From: Microcaldota archaeon
Lineage (GTDB): Archaea; Micrarchaeota; Micrarchaeia; Anstonellales; J096
Assembly (NCBI GenBank): GCA_015522475.1
Contig: WAMF01000018.1
Coordinates: 1 to 64,000 of the forward strand
Direction of reading: 5' to 3'
DNA: 64,000 bases
Position numbers and translations under genes: made by a program. Under the pieces are notes generated by a model. That model was not told the origin of the DNA and did no database searches. It saw nothing but the letters and a program-made list of their open reading frames with translations. Below are positions 16,326 through 25,373 of the stretch, in pieces (the first letter of the stretch is position 1; the number at the start of each line of letters is the position of its first letter).

Positions 16326-16718
16326 ATGTTGGTTAAGACAGAACCATTTCATGATTATAAAGAGGGTGAGTGGCTCGTCATAATAAGCGCTTTTTTGGCA
16401 GTGTTGGCAGGATGGTTTGCATTTAAAGGAACATGCCTCTTAGGTGTACCGCCAGCTTATGTTCCTATTGTTGCTCTAGCAACGCTGCTCCTCATGCTCG
16501 TTGACATATCCTTCGCCTATTCAAATATGATGAGTTACGAGGGTATTATGAGCGCGGGCAGAGTTGTACTTTATAGCTTAGCTTATTCTAGCCTCTTGTC
16601 AAGGCATCTTACAGCATACGTAGCTGTCTTCATAGCATTTGTGGCCGTGTTCTTCATGGCGGACGCCTACAAAAAGCAGCTCATAGCAGCCAACAAGCGA
16701 AGAAGAACAAAAAAGTAA
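16326..16718 (+). CDS. Small membrane protein with about four helices
   Basis: 130 residues, four predicted membrane helices (around 20-38, 42-60, 72-90 and 95-113) and a very basic C-terminal tail (NKRRRTKK), which would lie in the cytoplasm by the positive-inside rule. No catalytic motif is seen and no family is recognised. It starts leaderless from the shared divergent promoter. The following 260 nt (16719-16979) contain no gene. Confidence 0.7.
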   Translation: MLVKTEPFHDYKEGEWLVIISAFLAVLAGWFAFKGTCLLGVPPAYVPIVALATLLLMLVDISFAYSNMMSYEGIMSAGRVVLYSLAYSSLLSRHLTAYVAVFIAFVAVFFMADAYKKQLIAANKRRRTKK

Positions 16719-16979
16719 CAAAGCAAAGAAAAAGTAGAGTGGAATAGCAAAGTGTAATCAATAGAAACACGACGAAGGTCGATTTATGTCAAGGGCAGTT
16801 GATCGTGTTTAAAAGCGGGTTTAGAGTGGAGTATTTAAAGTATTGATTGATATTGGTTGTATATTAGTTGGCACAGATTTATAGAGTAGAAAAAGTCTGT
16901 GGCTGAAAAAGAAAAACGGAAAAAACAAGAGGTGGACAAAGAGCGAGAGTGACAAGAGATGCTGAAACCACCAAGCTAA
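16719..16979. other. Intergenic between small membrane protein and psmA 3' end
   Basis: Two TATA-like words, GTTTAAAAGC (16808) and GTATTTAAAGT (16830), stand in this gap although the next plus-strand gene is nearly 1 kb away. No ORF above 30 codons follows either on the plus strand; a short unannotated RNA is possible but I see no recognisable fold. Confidence 0.3.
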
Positions 16980-17681
16980 CTATACATACTTTTTGATGTC
17001 TTCGTTGCATAGCCTCTTGAAACGCTCATATCCCTTTTTGAACATTGTAACTTCGACAGCATATTTCATCTCGCCGCTTGTATACTCTTTTATAGCATCA
17101 TAGGCCAACTTTATGGCCTCCTTTGCTGATATGTCCTTCTTATAGTGCTTCTCCAAATAAGCATCCACTTCCTTCTTGTTCTCGCCTATGGTATCAGCAT
17201 AGTAGCCTGTTAAAGCTCCGCTTGGCTCTATTTCATAAAGATGGGGTTTTATATCGTAACCCGCTACAAGCAGAGAAACACCAAAGGGCCGTGCTCCCCC
17301 ATATTGAGTATATGCTTGAACGACGTCTGCAACATAAGCAGTTACACTTGGCACACGCGGAGCCTCGTCGTAGAGAAGGCGATGCCTCTCTGAATAATCG
17401 CGGGCGAGACTGACGAGTTTTCTGGCATCTGCTATTAAGCCAGCTGCAACAGTCATGATGTGCCTATCCACTTCAAAGACCTTCTTAACGGAATCTTCGA
17501 CCATGAGGTTGCTAAACTTATACTTTACAGCCGCCAATAGGACACCATCTTTGAATACAACACCCACACTTGTAGCCCCTCTTTTCACAGCCTCCTTAGC
17601 ATATTCTACTTGGAATAACCTGCCATCAGGACTGAATACAGTTATCGCCCTATCATAAGCCTGTTGTGTTGAACCATACAT
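16980..17681 (-). CDS. psmA: Proteasome alpha subunit
   Basis: Forms the outer heptameric rings of the 20S proteasome that gate entry to the proteolytic chamber. The N-terminus has the alpha-subunit signature YDRAITVFSPDGRLFQVEYA, including the YDR gate motif, and the protein is 233 residues, normal length. ATSVGVVFKDGVLLA begins the N-terminal nucleophile fold, without a catalytic Thr, as expected. GAGGTGG precedes the ATG, and a TTTTTAAAC box at 17715-17723 would start a very short leader containing this site. The beta subunit is not in the window. Confidence 0.96.
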   Translation of the reverse strand: MYGSTQQAYDRAITVFSPDGRLFQVEYAKEAVKRGATSVGVVFKDGVLLAAVKYKFSNLMVEDSVKKVFEVDRHIMTVAAGLIADARKLVSLARDYSERHRLLYDEAPRVPSVTAYVADVVQAYTQYGGARPFGVSLLVAGYDIKPHLYEIEPSGALTGYYADTIGENKKEVDAYLEKHYKKDISAKEAIKLAYDAIKEYTSGEMKYAVEVTMFKKGYERFKRLCNEDIKKYV

Positions 17682-17771
17682 TCATTCCACCTCTAGTGAG
17701 TTTGAGAAGTAAGGTTTTTAAACATGCCGACGGTTGCCGACGAACGAAAGAAACGATTGAGAACCCCATAG

Positions 17772-17780
17772 TTTTTAAAC
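17772..17780 (+). promoter_or_regulatory. TATA box of the 17803 gene
   Basis: TTTTTAAAC is centred 26.5 nt before the GTG at 17803, which fixes this otherwise unusual start codon and implies a leaderless message. Confidence 0.55.
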
Positions 17781-17802
17781 ACACTCAGACATAATAAGTA
17801 CT

Positions 17803-18353
17803 GTGACAAAAACTGTAAGAAGGGCTAATGAGATCGATGAAAAAAACATATCAAAGAAGTCAAAGAAGTTTGCAAGGTTACCAAGATCTCCAACCTTCGC
17901 AGACGTCTATGTGCAGAAGCTGAAGGAGAGTGAAGAGAAGGTTGAAAAGCTGAAAGCACAAGAGCTTAGCCCAGAAGAGAAGCAAAAGTTGAGGGTTTTG
18001 GAAGACTTCGTTAAGAACAAGATTATGAGTGTTTCTACTTATCCTCCTTTCAAAGAAGTGGAGCCCTACTTAAACACAATGCTTAAGAATCCGACAGTTC
18101 TTGTTCATATGGATAAAAAGCTGCCTATGAATGGTACGAGCTTTTTAGACACTTTTACTTAAAATTGGCACACTATTCGCACGTGCCCAAAAAAGTAAAC
18201 GATAAGTTTAAGGAATACGCTGAGCTCTTCGCTAGATACTTGCCTACAAGAGAATTAAGAGCTAAAGCAGAGATGTTGGGCACCGCCTACGGCGAGCTTA
18301 AAGCAGAACTAATAAGAGAGCCTCGAGGCAGAGATCCAAAACCCTTTTGGTAG
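17803..18353 (+). CDS. Helical hypothetical protein split by a -1 frameshift
   Basis: The track lists two ORFs (119 and 62 residues) in different frames. At the A5 run 18115-18119 the upstream frame ends in an unconvincing tail (LPMNGTSFLDTFT), while the downstream frame is open from 18117 and reads KAAYEWYELFRHFYLKLAHY directly into the second ORF. Adding one A gives a continuous protein of about 183 residues, soluble, charged and helical, with Tyr/Phe-rich repeats in the C-terminal third. The second ORF alone would need a TTG start without a ribosome-binding site. Family not recognised. Slip may be assembly error or real. Confidence 0.55.
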
Positions 18354-18508
18354 TTAGAAGAGCTTCAAAGAAACTTCAAAGAATAATTGTAATTTCCGGA
18401 CCAAGCCCCTTCCTATCTTATACCGTCAAACGTAGGTGGCAATGGAAATAAAGAAAAGTAGAAGATGGAAAAGAGAATAAAAAACAAAATCAATTAGCCA
18501 GCCGACAA

Positions 18509-19378
18509 TTACATGAGCTGCTCGAAGTCCTTGCTTAGGTCGCGCTTGAAGCTCTGTTTAACCAAGGGACCATCGGCGAAGGGATGCAGGTTTTCGTAGA
18601 AAGCGGCGTTTTTATCCGTCTGGTAGAAGATGCCAATGGGCAACTTTTCATACTTCGTCCTGTAAGGCTCCATTGCCTTGTCCATCGCGGCCTTCCAATC
18701 GCTCGTGTCGTGATTTTCCTTCTGCAAATCATAGACGCGCTCTTTATACCAGTCATAGCTGTAATTCTTGTTCCATGTGACACAGGGCTGATAAATATCA
18801 ACGAAGGCGAAGCCCTTATGCTCTATCGCCTTTTTCATCACGGTCTTCATGTGCATTAAATCGCCAGCGAAAGTGGCAGCGACGAATGTGGCGCCGGCTG
18901 CGAGGGCAACGGCCGTTGGGTGAAGAGGCTCTAAATAGGAACCGTTGAGGGTAGTTTTCGTCTTCCTGCCCTTTGGCGTCGTTGGGCTTACTTGGCCCGT
19001 CGTCAATGCGTAAATGAAGTTATCTTGCACAAAGTAGTTGACGTCGTTATTCCTCCTAACAGCGTGTATAAAGTGGTTTGTACCCTCCGAAAGGCCATCA
19101 CCATCTCCGCCTACGGCTACAACTGTTAACTTGTGATTAGCCAGCTTTATACCTTCTGCCAAAGGCAAGAGCCTGCCGTGTATGCCCTCATAGCCATAGG
19201 TGCGTATGTAGTGAGGCAATTTACTACCACAGCCAATTCCGCTAACGACGACTGTCTCATGGGGCTCTTTGTCCAGCTCTGCCAGCGCCTGCTTCAAACC
19301 CATTAAGATGATGTGATCGCCACATCCAGGACACCACTGAGGCTTTTCAGCCACGTTAAAATCTGCTAATCCTGCCAT
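18509..19378 (-). CDS. korB: 2-oxoacid:ferredoxin oxidoreductase, beta subunit
   Basis: Thiamine-diphosphate-binding subunit of an enzyme that oxidatively decarboxylates 2-oxoacids to acyl-CoA and reduces ferredoxin. Motifs: QWCPGCGDH near the N-terminus, SGIGCGSKLPHY, HGRLLPLAEGIKLAN and the TPP/Mg site GGDGDGLSEGTNHF. The 289-residue length fits the KorB/two-subunit class. The start has GAGGTGG upstream and the gene follows the alpha subunit by 9 nt. Substrate (pyruvate, 2-oxoglutarate or broad) cannot be read from the sequence. Confidence 0.93.
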   Translation of the reverse strand: MAGLADFNVAEKPQWCPGCGDHIILMGLKQALAELDKEPHETVVVSGIGCGSKLPHYIRTYGYEGIHGRLLPLAEGIKLANHKLTVVAVGGDGDGLSEGTNHFIHAVRRNNDVNYFVQDNFIYALTTGQVSPTTPKGRKTKTTLNGSYLEPLHPTAVALAAGATFVAATFAGDLMHMKTVMKKAIEHKGFAFVDIYQPCVTWNKNYSYDWYKERVYDLQKENHDTSDWKAAMDKAMEPYRTKYEKLPIGIFYQTDKNAAFYENLHPFADGPLVKQSFKRDLSKDFEQLM

Positions 19379-19387
19379 GTTTCCACC

Positions 19388-21181
19388 TCAAAAAGAGTAG
19401 CGCCAAGGCGTGTAGAACTCATACTTGTCAAAGCTCTCCGCCTGCCTTACTTCGGCCTTTATGCCGCTCTTCAAAGCATCTTTAACAACAGCTGCGATTT
19501 CCTCGGGAAACCACGGTCTTCCCGTATACTTCAAAGCCTTGCCCTCGGGTTTAAGGCCCGTCTCCATGAAGAGAAGTTTTGTGAAGAGCCCCGTGCTATT
19601 GTTCTCGAAGAATATCGTCTTGTCCTTCCACACGGCCTTAATCTTCTCGGGGTTAAGAGGATAAAGCCAAGAGAAGTGCAAAACCCTTGCTTTAATGCCT
19701 TCGGCTTCGAGGAGCGCCTGAGCATCCAACGCAGGGCCGAGTTGAGAGCCCCATACAGCAATAGTAATATCACCGTCGCCATAAACCGTTGGCTTCGGCT
19801 GCTCTTCGTAAAGGCCTTTCAATTTCGCCAAGCGCTTCTCCACCTGCTTCTTTCTCATGTCGAAATCCTCAGTTGTGAAGCTGTCCTCCCAGTGCTCATA
19901 GCTTGTCCCTACATGCATGCCGTTCTTAACGCCGGGCACGATCCTAGGAGAAACGCCGTCCTCTGTTAAAGCATAGCGATGGAACCTCTTACCCATGGGC
20001 AACTCCGGTTGGTCCTCTAACAAAAGCTTCCCTCTCTCTATCTTCGGCTGTTCTTTGGGCTCGTCCATGGTAAAGTGGCTCTCCGCCAAAAACTTATCGC
20101 TGAGCAGAATAACGGGGAGCTGCCATTTCTCCGCTACGTTCAAAGCTCCAGCAGCCAAGTAATAATTCTGCTCCAACGTGCCCGGAGCCAGGATGACGCG
20201 TAAAAACTCGCCCTGACTAGCCCCCAACATCTGGAATAAATCGCCCTGCTCAGTCCATGTCGGCATACCAGTGGAAGGCCCAACACGCTGCGCCACGTAA
20301 AAGACAACGGGTGTTTCAGCCAAAGCAGCCATACCTACGCTCTCTGTCATCAAGGCGAAGCCTCCGCCGCTGGTCCCTGCCATAGCTCGAACACCTGCGA
20401 AGTTAGCGCCAATGGCCATCTGAGCAGCGGCTATTTCATCCTCTGTCTGGACTACGACTACGTTGTGGCCATCTTTCTCCATCTTAGCGACGAGTGTATG
20501 CAGAACAGCGCTTGCCGGCGTCATGGGGTAAGCTGCATAAAGGCCAAGACCACCTGCAAGAGCTCCCAAAGCCGTTATCTCGTTGCCGCTTGCGTATATC
20601 CTTTTCGGCGCACCCTCGACAGGTTTAAGCTGAATCTCGGCCTTCTCAGTACTCTTCTTGTACATGAGCTGAGCAACCTTCTTATTCAAATTGAGAATCT
20701 CCTCACCCTTCCTCGAGAATTCCTCTTCGAGCACCTTCTCCAAGTAGGAGAGGGGCAAGCCAACAGCTGAGAGGGCAGCAGCCATAACAGCAACGTTCTT
20801 CATTATAACAGGAGCACTGGCCTCTTTAAGCACATCCGAAATGGGCAGAGGGGCTAATTTTACGCCCGGCTTAAACTCCAAACCATCAGTGGAGAACTGC
20901 TTACTGTAGAAGACGATGGCTTTATCTTTGAGGCTGTCCTTGTGGAACAAAAGGGCGTCTCGGCTCACAGCCAATAATACATCTACGTTCTGCCTCGGGC
21001 TATGAACGGGTTTATCACTGACGACAATGGTGTAGGCGTTGTGTCCACCTCTAACCAGCGACGGATATTCGGGATAGCCGTTCACATAATAACCGGCTCT
21101 GGCAAAAATCTTGCCCAACGTCCTTCCCATAACAAAAGCACCCTCTCCGGCGAGGGCCCCTATACGAAATACTACTTCCAT
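19388..21181 (-). CDS. korA: 2-oxoacid:ferredoxin oxidoreductase, fused gamma-alpha subunit
   Basis: Large subunit in which the gamma domain (FRIGALAGEGAFVMGRTLG, then PEYPSLVRGGHN) is fused in front of the alpha domain (ALGALAGGLGLYAAYPMTPAS, about residues 200-600), the arrangement of two-subunit archaeal/bacterial enzymes. Cofactor and CoA-binding parts such as GTSGGGFALMTE and a final transketolase-C-like domain are present. The ORF track starts at 21208, but GGTGGTGATGG directly precedes the ATG at 21181 and a CTTTAAATA box lies at 21213-21220, so I take 21181. No delta (ferredoxin) subunit is adjacent. Confidence 0.92.
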   Translation of the reverse strand: MEVVFRIGALAGEGAFVMGRTLGKIFARAGYYVNGYPEYPSLVRGGHNAYTIVVSDKPVHSPRQNVDVLLAVSRDALLFHKDSLKDKAIVFYSKQFSTDGLEFKPGVKLAPLPISDVLKEASAPVIMKNVAVMAAALSAVGLPLSYLEKVLEEEFSRKGEEILNLNKKVAQLMYKKSTEKAEIQLKPVEGAPKRIYASGNEITALGALAGGLGLYAAYPMTPASAVLHTLVAKMEKDGHNVVVVQTEDEIAAAQMAIGANFAGVRAMAGTSGGGFALMTESVGMAALAETPVVFYVAQRVGPSTGMPTWTEQGDLFQMLGASQGEFLRVILAPGTLEQNYYLAAGALNVAEKWQLPVILLSDKFLAESHFTMDEPKEQPKIERGKLLLEDQPELPMGKRFHRYALTEDGVSPRIVPGVKNGMHVGTSYEHWEDSFTTEDFDMRKKQVEKRLAKLKGLYEEQPKPTVYGDGDITIAVWGSQLGPALDAQALLEAEGIKARVLHFSWLYPLNPEKIKAVWKDKTIFFENNSTGLFTKLLFMETGLKPEGKALKYTGRPWFPEEIAAVVKDALKSGIKAEVRQAESFDKYEFYTPWRYSF

Positions 21182-21208
21182 TCCATCACCACCTGCCATT
21201 GAAGGCAT

Positions 21209-21385
21209 ATGTATTTAAAGCTCGCTGCTCGTCTTTCGCAATACGCCAAACGATTGGTAAGTAGAATACAAAAGAATAAGAGAGATATGAATAGATATCA
21301 ACAAAATGACGGACAAAACATAAAAATGGCAAAAGTAGGAAAATAATTGTGCAGCCAAAAGGGCGCCTAACCAAGAATTAGTAAA
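21209..21385. other. Intergenic with korAB promoter
   Basis: The korAB TATA box (CTTTAAATA on the minus strand, 21213-21220) is the only feature seen. The rest is AT-rich spacer downstream of the DUF192 gene. Confidence 0.4.
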
Positions 21386-21835
21386 TTAAAAGGGCAAGCG
21401 AGTGCGTATGAATGCTGAAAGCCCCTCACAAGAAGGTGGTAATTCCAAAGCTGCCACATACCTTTTACTCCCGCATAATTGGGAGAGATCGTGGGGCTTC
21501 ATCGTGTAATACTCTGGAGAAAACATCAATCGACCCTCCACATCTCGTTCTAGAAAGAAAAGCCCCACTGGAAAGGACACGTTGGCCATCCAAAAACACA
21601 TATAGTGTGGCTTTGATGCTGTGAACAAAATAGGCCTGCAGTTTTTCGGCTCTTTGGAGAACATAAAGCCTTTCGCCTTTGCTAACAGGTTATCGGCAAC
21701 GAGTAAGGGGAAATCCATTTCTAACCTAGGGCCATAAACAAGCCCCTTTGCCTCTAAAAAAGGAAAATGAGTAAGCCTATTTCCAAGCCTTTGCCAAAAG
21801 CTATGAGGGAGAAAATATGATAAGTATAACGCCAC
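21386..21835 (-). CDS. DUF192 family protein
   Basis: 149 residues. The DUF192 pattern is visible in order: LLVADNLLAKAKGFMFSKEP, ILFTASKPHYMCFWMANVSF and the downstream FPVGLFFLERD, ending with a beta strand. Function is unknown in the family; many members are secreted, but here the N-terminus has only a weak hydrophobic stretch. The start is a GTG with AAGGTG upstream. It stands alone between korAB and the large secretion ATPase. Confidence 0.8.
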   Translation of the reverse strand: MALYLSYFLPHSFWQRLGNRLTHFPFLEAKGLVYGPRLEMDFPLLVADNLLAKAKGFMFSKEPKNCRPILFTASKPHYMCFWMANVSFPVGLFFLERDVEGRLMFSPEYYTMKPHDLSQLCGSKRYVAALELPPSCEGLSAFIRTRLPF

Positions 21836-22141
21836 AATAACACCTTATTTACCTTCTTTGATAACACCTTTTTATTGCGTTTACCCCATTACTACATACA
21901 TGTGACATGAGACACGATTAAACCAAGAACAACATACTGATAATTCGCTTAATTCGCCTTAGCTATTCACCACCCTCTATTCATCACCCTCCTTACTACT
22001 TTTTACTATCCCTCTGTTATCTTTCATACTCACATACCATCTTATATACTTTTATAACATTAAAACATCCAATCTTCCGTCTCATTATCTTCTCTACATC
22101 CTTTTGTTCTCCTTTTGTTTCCACTTCCACATGTCTTCCCT
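21836..22141. other. Intergenic, about 300 nt, contains a TGTGACATGA motif
   Basis: No gene or RNA fold is seen. The only notable word is CATGTGACATGAGACAC at 21898-21914, which resembles the palindromic operator half-sites upstream of the winged-helix gene at 50609. Otherwise T/C-rich on the plus strand. Confidence 0.35.
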
Positions 22142-24442
22142 TTATGCCTTCTTAACCATCCCTTTAGCAGCAGCTTTTTTCTCTTTCTTATATTGGGCTA
22201 GACCCTCTGCTAAAAGCTTGGGATAACGCTCGTTCCAAATGGACATAGCTTTAACAAAATCAACATTACCCTCTTTATCCTCCAGAGAATCGACGATTCT
22301 ATTGGCTAACGTATTTGCTCTTAAGAAAAAGTCTAAATGGACAAGCTCCTCTAAATTGTTGTCAACAGCTGCTTTATATATATCGTAGAAAACCTTGCCT
22401 TTAAAGAATGCTTGCAAAATGTACTGCTCAGGTTTTATACCTGTGTCTTCACTTCTCTTTGCTAAAATAGGTGGAACAAATTTCACATCGAGCTCTCTCA
22501 CAATCTTAGCCATGTCAAAATTACTCCAGTCGCGCATAGATGCCTCTTCATTGCCCAAAAAGAGGCAAGAAATGGTTGAGCTGTCGATATCTATACCTCT
22601 CTTGAAGTCGAAGATTTTCTTAAACTTCCGTTGTTCCCTATCTGATTCAAATTCATAACCAAGAACACGGTAGACTTTACCTCGTCTGCCGAACTTTATC
22701 TTTTTAAGGAAAGTATAGCGATCAGTGGCAAACATGCTCGCAGCAGGAATACCAAAGACAAGCTCTAACCTATCACGTATATCTTCTAAGCTTTCGGCAT
22801 GAAGATTGTAGAGAAGGAAGACGCCCGGCTGTGTGTTAAGCAAGTTAATAATACCCTGCATAGCAACCCTGCTTCGAACCTCGTTGACAATCAAAGCAGC
22901 GTCACCCATACGAAGAAGAGCGTTCGCCATGCTAACAAGATCAAGCTCTGGCCCTGTAGGCCGCTCTAAATCAGAAGAGGCAACTTTGGCGGCGCCGACA
23001 TGAAAGCCTCTCTTTCTATAAGCTCTGACAGGGATTTCCCATATATCCTGAACAGGAATTACACGCCTATTTGGCCCTATAGCTGCGATTTTAGCGGCTG
23101 TGAAGCTCGTCTTACCAGAACCCTTAACACCCAAAACAGCTTCGCTACAGCCTAGCGTGACCATAACATCGTCGTAGCCAGCAAAAAACGGTGTGAAAGA
23201 TTTATACCAAAGGTATTGAGCATATGTAAAAGGCTCTTCTGCCAAAAGACGGAGAGCTCCCTGCAACTCGCCGAAAGTAGCGGGTGGCCTTTGAAGATGA
23301 GCCCTCAAAGCTAAGCGCTTAACAACAACATCAACCACCGGGTGCATCTCGTCGAACTTTTTGCCTTTCTCGGTAAAAATGGCATTCTTAAATGCCCTAT
23401 CCAACAGTTCGTGGGGATAGCGATAAAGTGTGTGAAGTATACCATACTCCTTGTGATCTATATAGATAGGTGCATTTTCAGCATCTACGTAAATATCAGT
23501 GACATACCGTCTATCAAGAAAGATGGTTTCAAGAGGGCCGCCCATACCAGCAACCCAATCTGCAGCCTCCTTAGCCATTATAACCGCTTCTCGGGGCGTT
23601 ATCTGTATGTTGCGTTGGAAAGCTGTCTCCATGAGCCATTGTTTGTATTCGTTAAGCTTAAGCAAGTAAACAACATTCAAATCCTTACCCACAAACACAT
23701 TTTTTATTTCACGAGCTATAAGCTCTTTTAAGAGAGTTTTCGCTTCCTTTGAAAGTTTATCAAGTGTAGGCCTAGAAATTACATAGTAGCGCATATCATT
23801 CTCTGCATCTTCATAGATTTGAACATGGTTGTCATAAGGAAGGTCATAATGGGCTTTTGGGCTGTCGATGGGCTTCGCCTGTTTGGGCAACTCCATCTTC
23901 AACATGTCTATAAAGAACAAGCTGTGTAAGCCAATAAGTGTTAAGAATGCTGTGCGGAGATTTCCAAGCTTCTCCACCAACTTAAAGAGCTTCGTCGCTT
24001 TATAGCGTTTCAGAATACCCCTAAGCCAGCCTGCAAAAATCTCTTGTCCTTTAAGAAAGATGCCTTTAGAAGGAGGTGGCTCATGATACTCCTCAAGCAC
24101 ACGCGCAGCCGTCAGAGGCTGAGTATAAGCATAGCCTAAGAACTTCTTAAGCACAGCAACCCTGTTAGGATATTGGGGGTCTGCTGGATTGCCGTAAATA
24201 TCGCGCCGCATGCGCAGCGCCTCGACATTGGCAAGAACACGCGCGTACTCTAATAAAATAGCTGTCTTTTGTTCGTCGAGCTCAAATGAGAGCTCCTCTT
24301 CATAAACAATACGTTTTATAGGCCTCTGAAGAGAAACAAGATCCCTTATATGAAAGTCAATAAATTCGGATGTGGCAAAGCCGAAAGAGCAGCGGCCCAT
24401 ATCCACTACGCCCACGTCGCCCCTAATTTCTAAATTACACAT
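22142..24442 (-). CDS. Large type II/IV secretion system ATPase (GspE/VirB11 superfamily)
   Basis: A second secretion NTPase, 766 residues, much larger and more divergent than the one at 7479. The C-terminal ATPase core shows GVKGSGKTSFTAAKIA (Walker A, about residue 430), DAALIVNEVRSRVAMQG (Walker B) and LYNLHAESLEDIRDRLE (His box). The N-terminal 300 residues are helical with one hydrophobic stretch (TAFLTLIGLHSLFFIDML). It resembles the long PilB/TadA-like ATPases of archaeal type IV pili. It stands alone here; its platform protein and pilins are not adjacent. The ATG is preceded by GGTGG. Confidence 0.85.
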   Translation of the reverse strand: MCNLEIRGDVGVVDMGRCSFGFATSEFIDFHIRDLVSLQRPIKRIVYEEELSFELDEQKTAILLEYARVLANVEALRMRRDIYGNPADPQYPNRVAVLKKFLGYAYTQPLTAARVLEEYHEPPPSKGIFLKGQEIFAGWLRGILKRYKATKLFKLVEKLGNLRTAFLTLIGLHSLFFIDMLKMELPKQAKPIDSPKAHYDLPYDNHVQIYEDAENDMRYYVISRPTLDKLSKEAKTLLKELIAREIKNVFVGKDLNVVYLLKLNEYKQWLMETAFQRNIQITPREAVIMAKEAADWVAGMGGPLETIFLDRRYVTDIYVDAENAPIYIDHKEYGILHTLYRYPHELLDRAFKNAIFTEKGKKFDEMHPVVDVVVKRLALRAHLQRPPATFGELQGALRLLAEEPFTYAQYLWYKSFTPFFAGYDDVMVTLGCSEAVLGVKGSGKTSFTAAKIAAIGPNRRVIPVQDIWEIPVRAYRKRGFHVGAAKVASSDLERPTGPELDLVSMANALLRMGDAALIVNEVRSRVAMQGIINLLNTQPGVFLLYNLHAESLEDIRDRLELVFGIPAASMFATDRYTFLKKIKFGRRGKVYRVLGYEFESDREQRKFKKIFDFKRGIDIDSSTISCLFLGNEEASMRDWSNFDMAKIVRELDVKFVPPILAKRSEDTGIKPEQYILQAFFKGKVFYDIYKAAVDNNLEELVHLDFFLRANTLANRIVDSLEDKEGNVDFVKAMSIWNERYPKLLAEGLAQYKKEKKAAAKGMVKKA

Positions 24443-24523
24443 TCAGCCCACCACTAAGAGTTGAGCTTATGATTTTATATAACTATCGTGAGTAATGAAA
24501 CAGAGCAAAAACAACTAAAACAA

Positions 24524-25219
24524 CTAAAGTTTATGGCTCTCGTTATCTATGAGCTTAGTGCTCTTCAATCTAGAAGGCTCAAAGGCCTTGTTAAGCTTAA
24601 CAATCTCAATGTTTCCCACACCCTCTACGGATATAGAGAAGGGCTTTTGGTCATAGCCAAAGACAACTACGTCGGGCTTGACAAGGCTTATGCACTTAGA
24701 CTTATCCTCCTTTCCCAATACAACTACATCAACGACACAAAGAGACGAGAGGAGCTCAGCTCGCTCTTCTTGTGTATGGAGAGGAACTCGCCCTTTAGCT
24801 TTTATATGTGCATCTCTTGCTACAAAGACAACAAGCACATCTCCTTGTTTAGATGCAGCTTCAAGCGTTTTCACATGACCAAGATGAATGCCGTCGAATA
24901 CACCACCCGTTGCTACTACTTTTATCAAAGACCTGAAGGTGGGTTTAAGGTGCCATTCACCACGAGCTTCATCTTCTTTATCTAAACCCTTGGGCTGCTG
25001 TTCAAGCATGGCTTTTTCTTCTTTAGAAAGCGCATCTAAAACAGCTGAAGGCAATGCACGCTCATATTTAAGAAGAAGTAGATAAAGCTGCTTCACTTTC
25101 TCTTTGACACCCTCTCCCTTTTTAGCGTTCAGTTTAGAGCTGGGCTCACGACGAACGTGAAAGACACATTTAGCTCTGCTCCCTTTCCCTATCTTTGACT
25201 TACCTTCCTTTTCTCTCAT
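24524..25219 (-). CDS. ribL: Cytidylyltransferase-like protein, probable RibL-type FAD synthase
   Basis: The C-terminal 140 residues form a nucleotidyltransferase domain with VVATGGVFDGIHLGHVKTLE (HxGH motif) and a later segment KPDVVVFGYDQ, as in archaeal RibL, which joins FMN and CTP/ATP to form FAD. A 95-residue N-terminal extension, basic then helical, is not usual for RibL (about 150 residues). ORF track start 25246 is a GTG; GGAGGT followed by an ATG at 25219 is a better start. Other HIGH-type cytidylyltransferases (glycerol-3-phosphate, ethanolamine) are alternatives. Confidence 0.7.
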   Translation of the reverse strand: MREKEGKSKIGKGSRAKCVFHVRREPSSKLNAKKGEGVKEKVKQLYLLLLKYERALPSAVLDALSKEEKAMLEQQPKGLDKEDEARGEWHLKPTFRSLIKVVATGGVFDGIHLGHVKTLEAASKQGDVLVVFVARDAHIKAKGRVPLHTQEERAELLSSLCVVDVVVLGKEDKSKCISLVKPDVVVFGYDQKPFSISVEGVGNIEIVKLNKAFEPSRLKSTKLIDNESHKL

Positions 25220-25312
25220 CCCCATACCTCCATAGCCACGTTCCACAAGCCACCCCTAAGTTGCCACATTCTAAGCCTAGATAACGACGGTTAAAAAAGG
25301 TTGTGCCCTTAC

Positions 25313-25322
25313 CTTTATATAA
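25313..25322 (+). promoter_or_regulatory. TATA box of the disulfide oxidoreductase gene
   Basis: CTTTATATAAG would start transcription near 25344, leaving a leader of about 30 nt with GGTGAG just before the ATG at 25374. Confidence 0.5.
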
Positions 25323-25373
25323 GTTTCCCTTCAGAACGGGAAGAATTCTGAAGGATGTTTGAATGGTGAGAAA

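Noticed and set aside
18165-18353. Independent 62-residue gene starting at TTG
   Set aside because: No ribosome-binding site or promoter, and the frame extends upstream past the TTG in protein-like sequence, so it is better explained as the 3' part of the 17803 gene.
24488-24985. Plus-strand 165-residue ORF
   Set aside because: Antisense shadow of the RibL-like gene, which has clear motifs and a ribosome-binding site.
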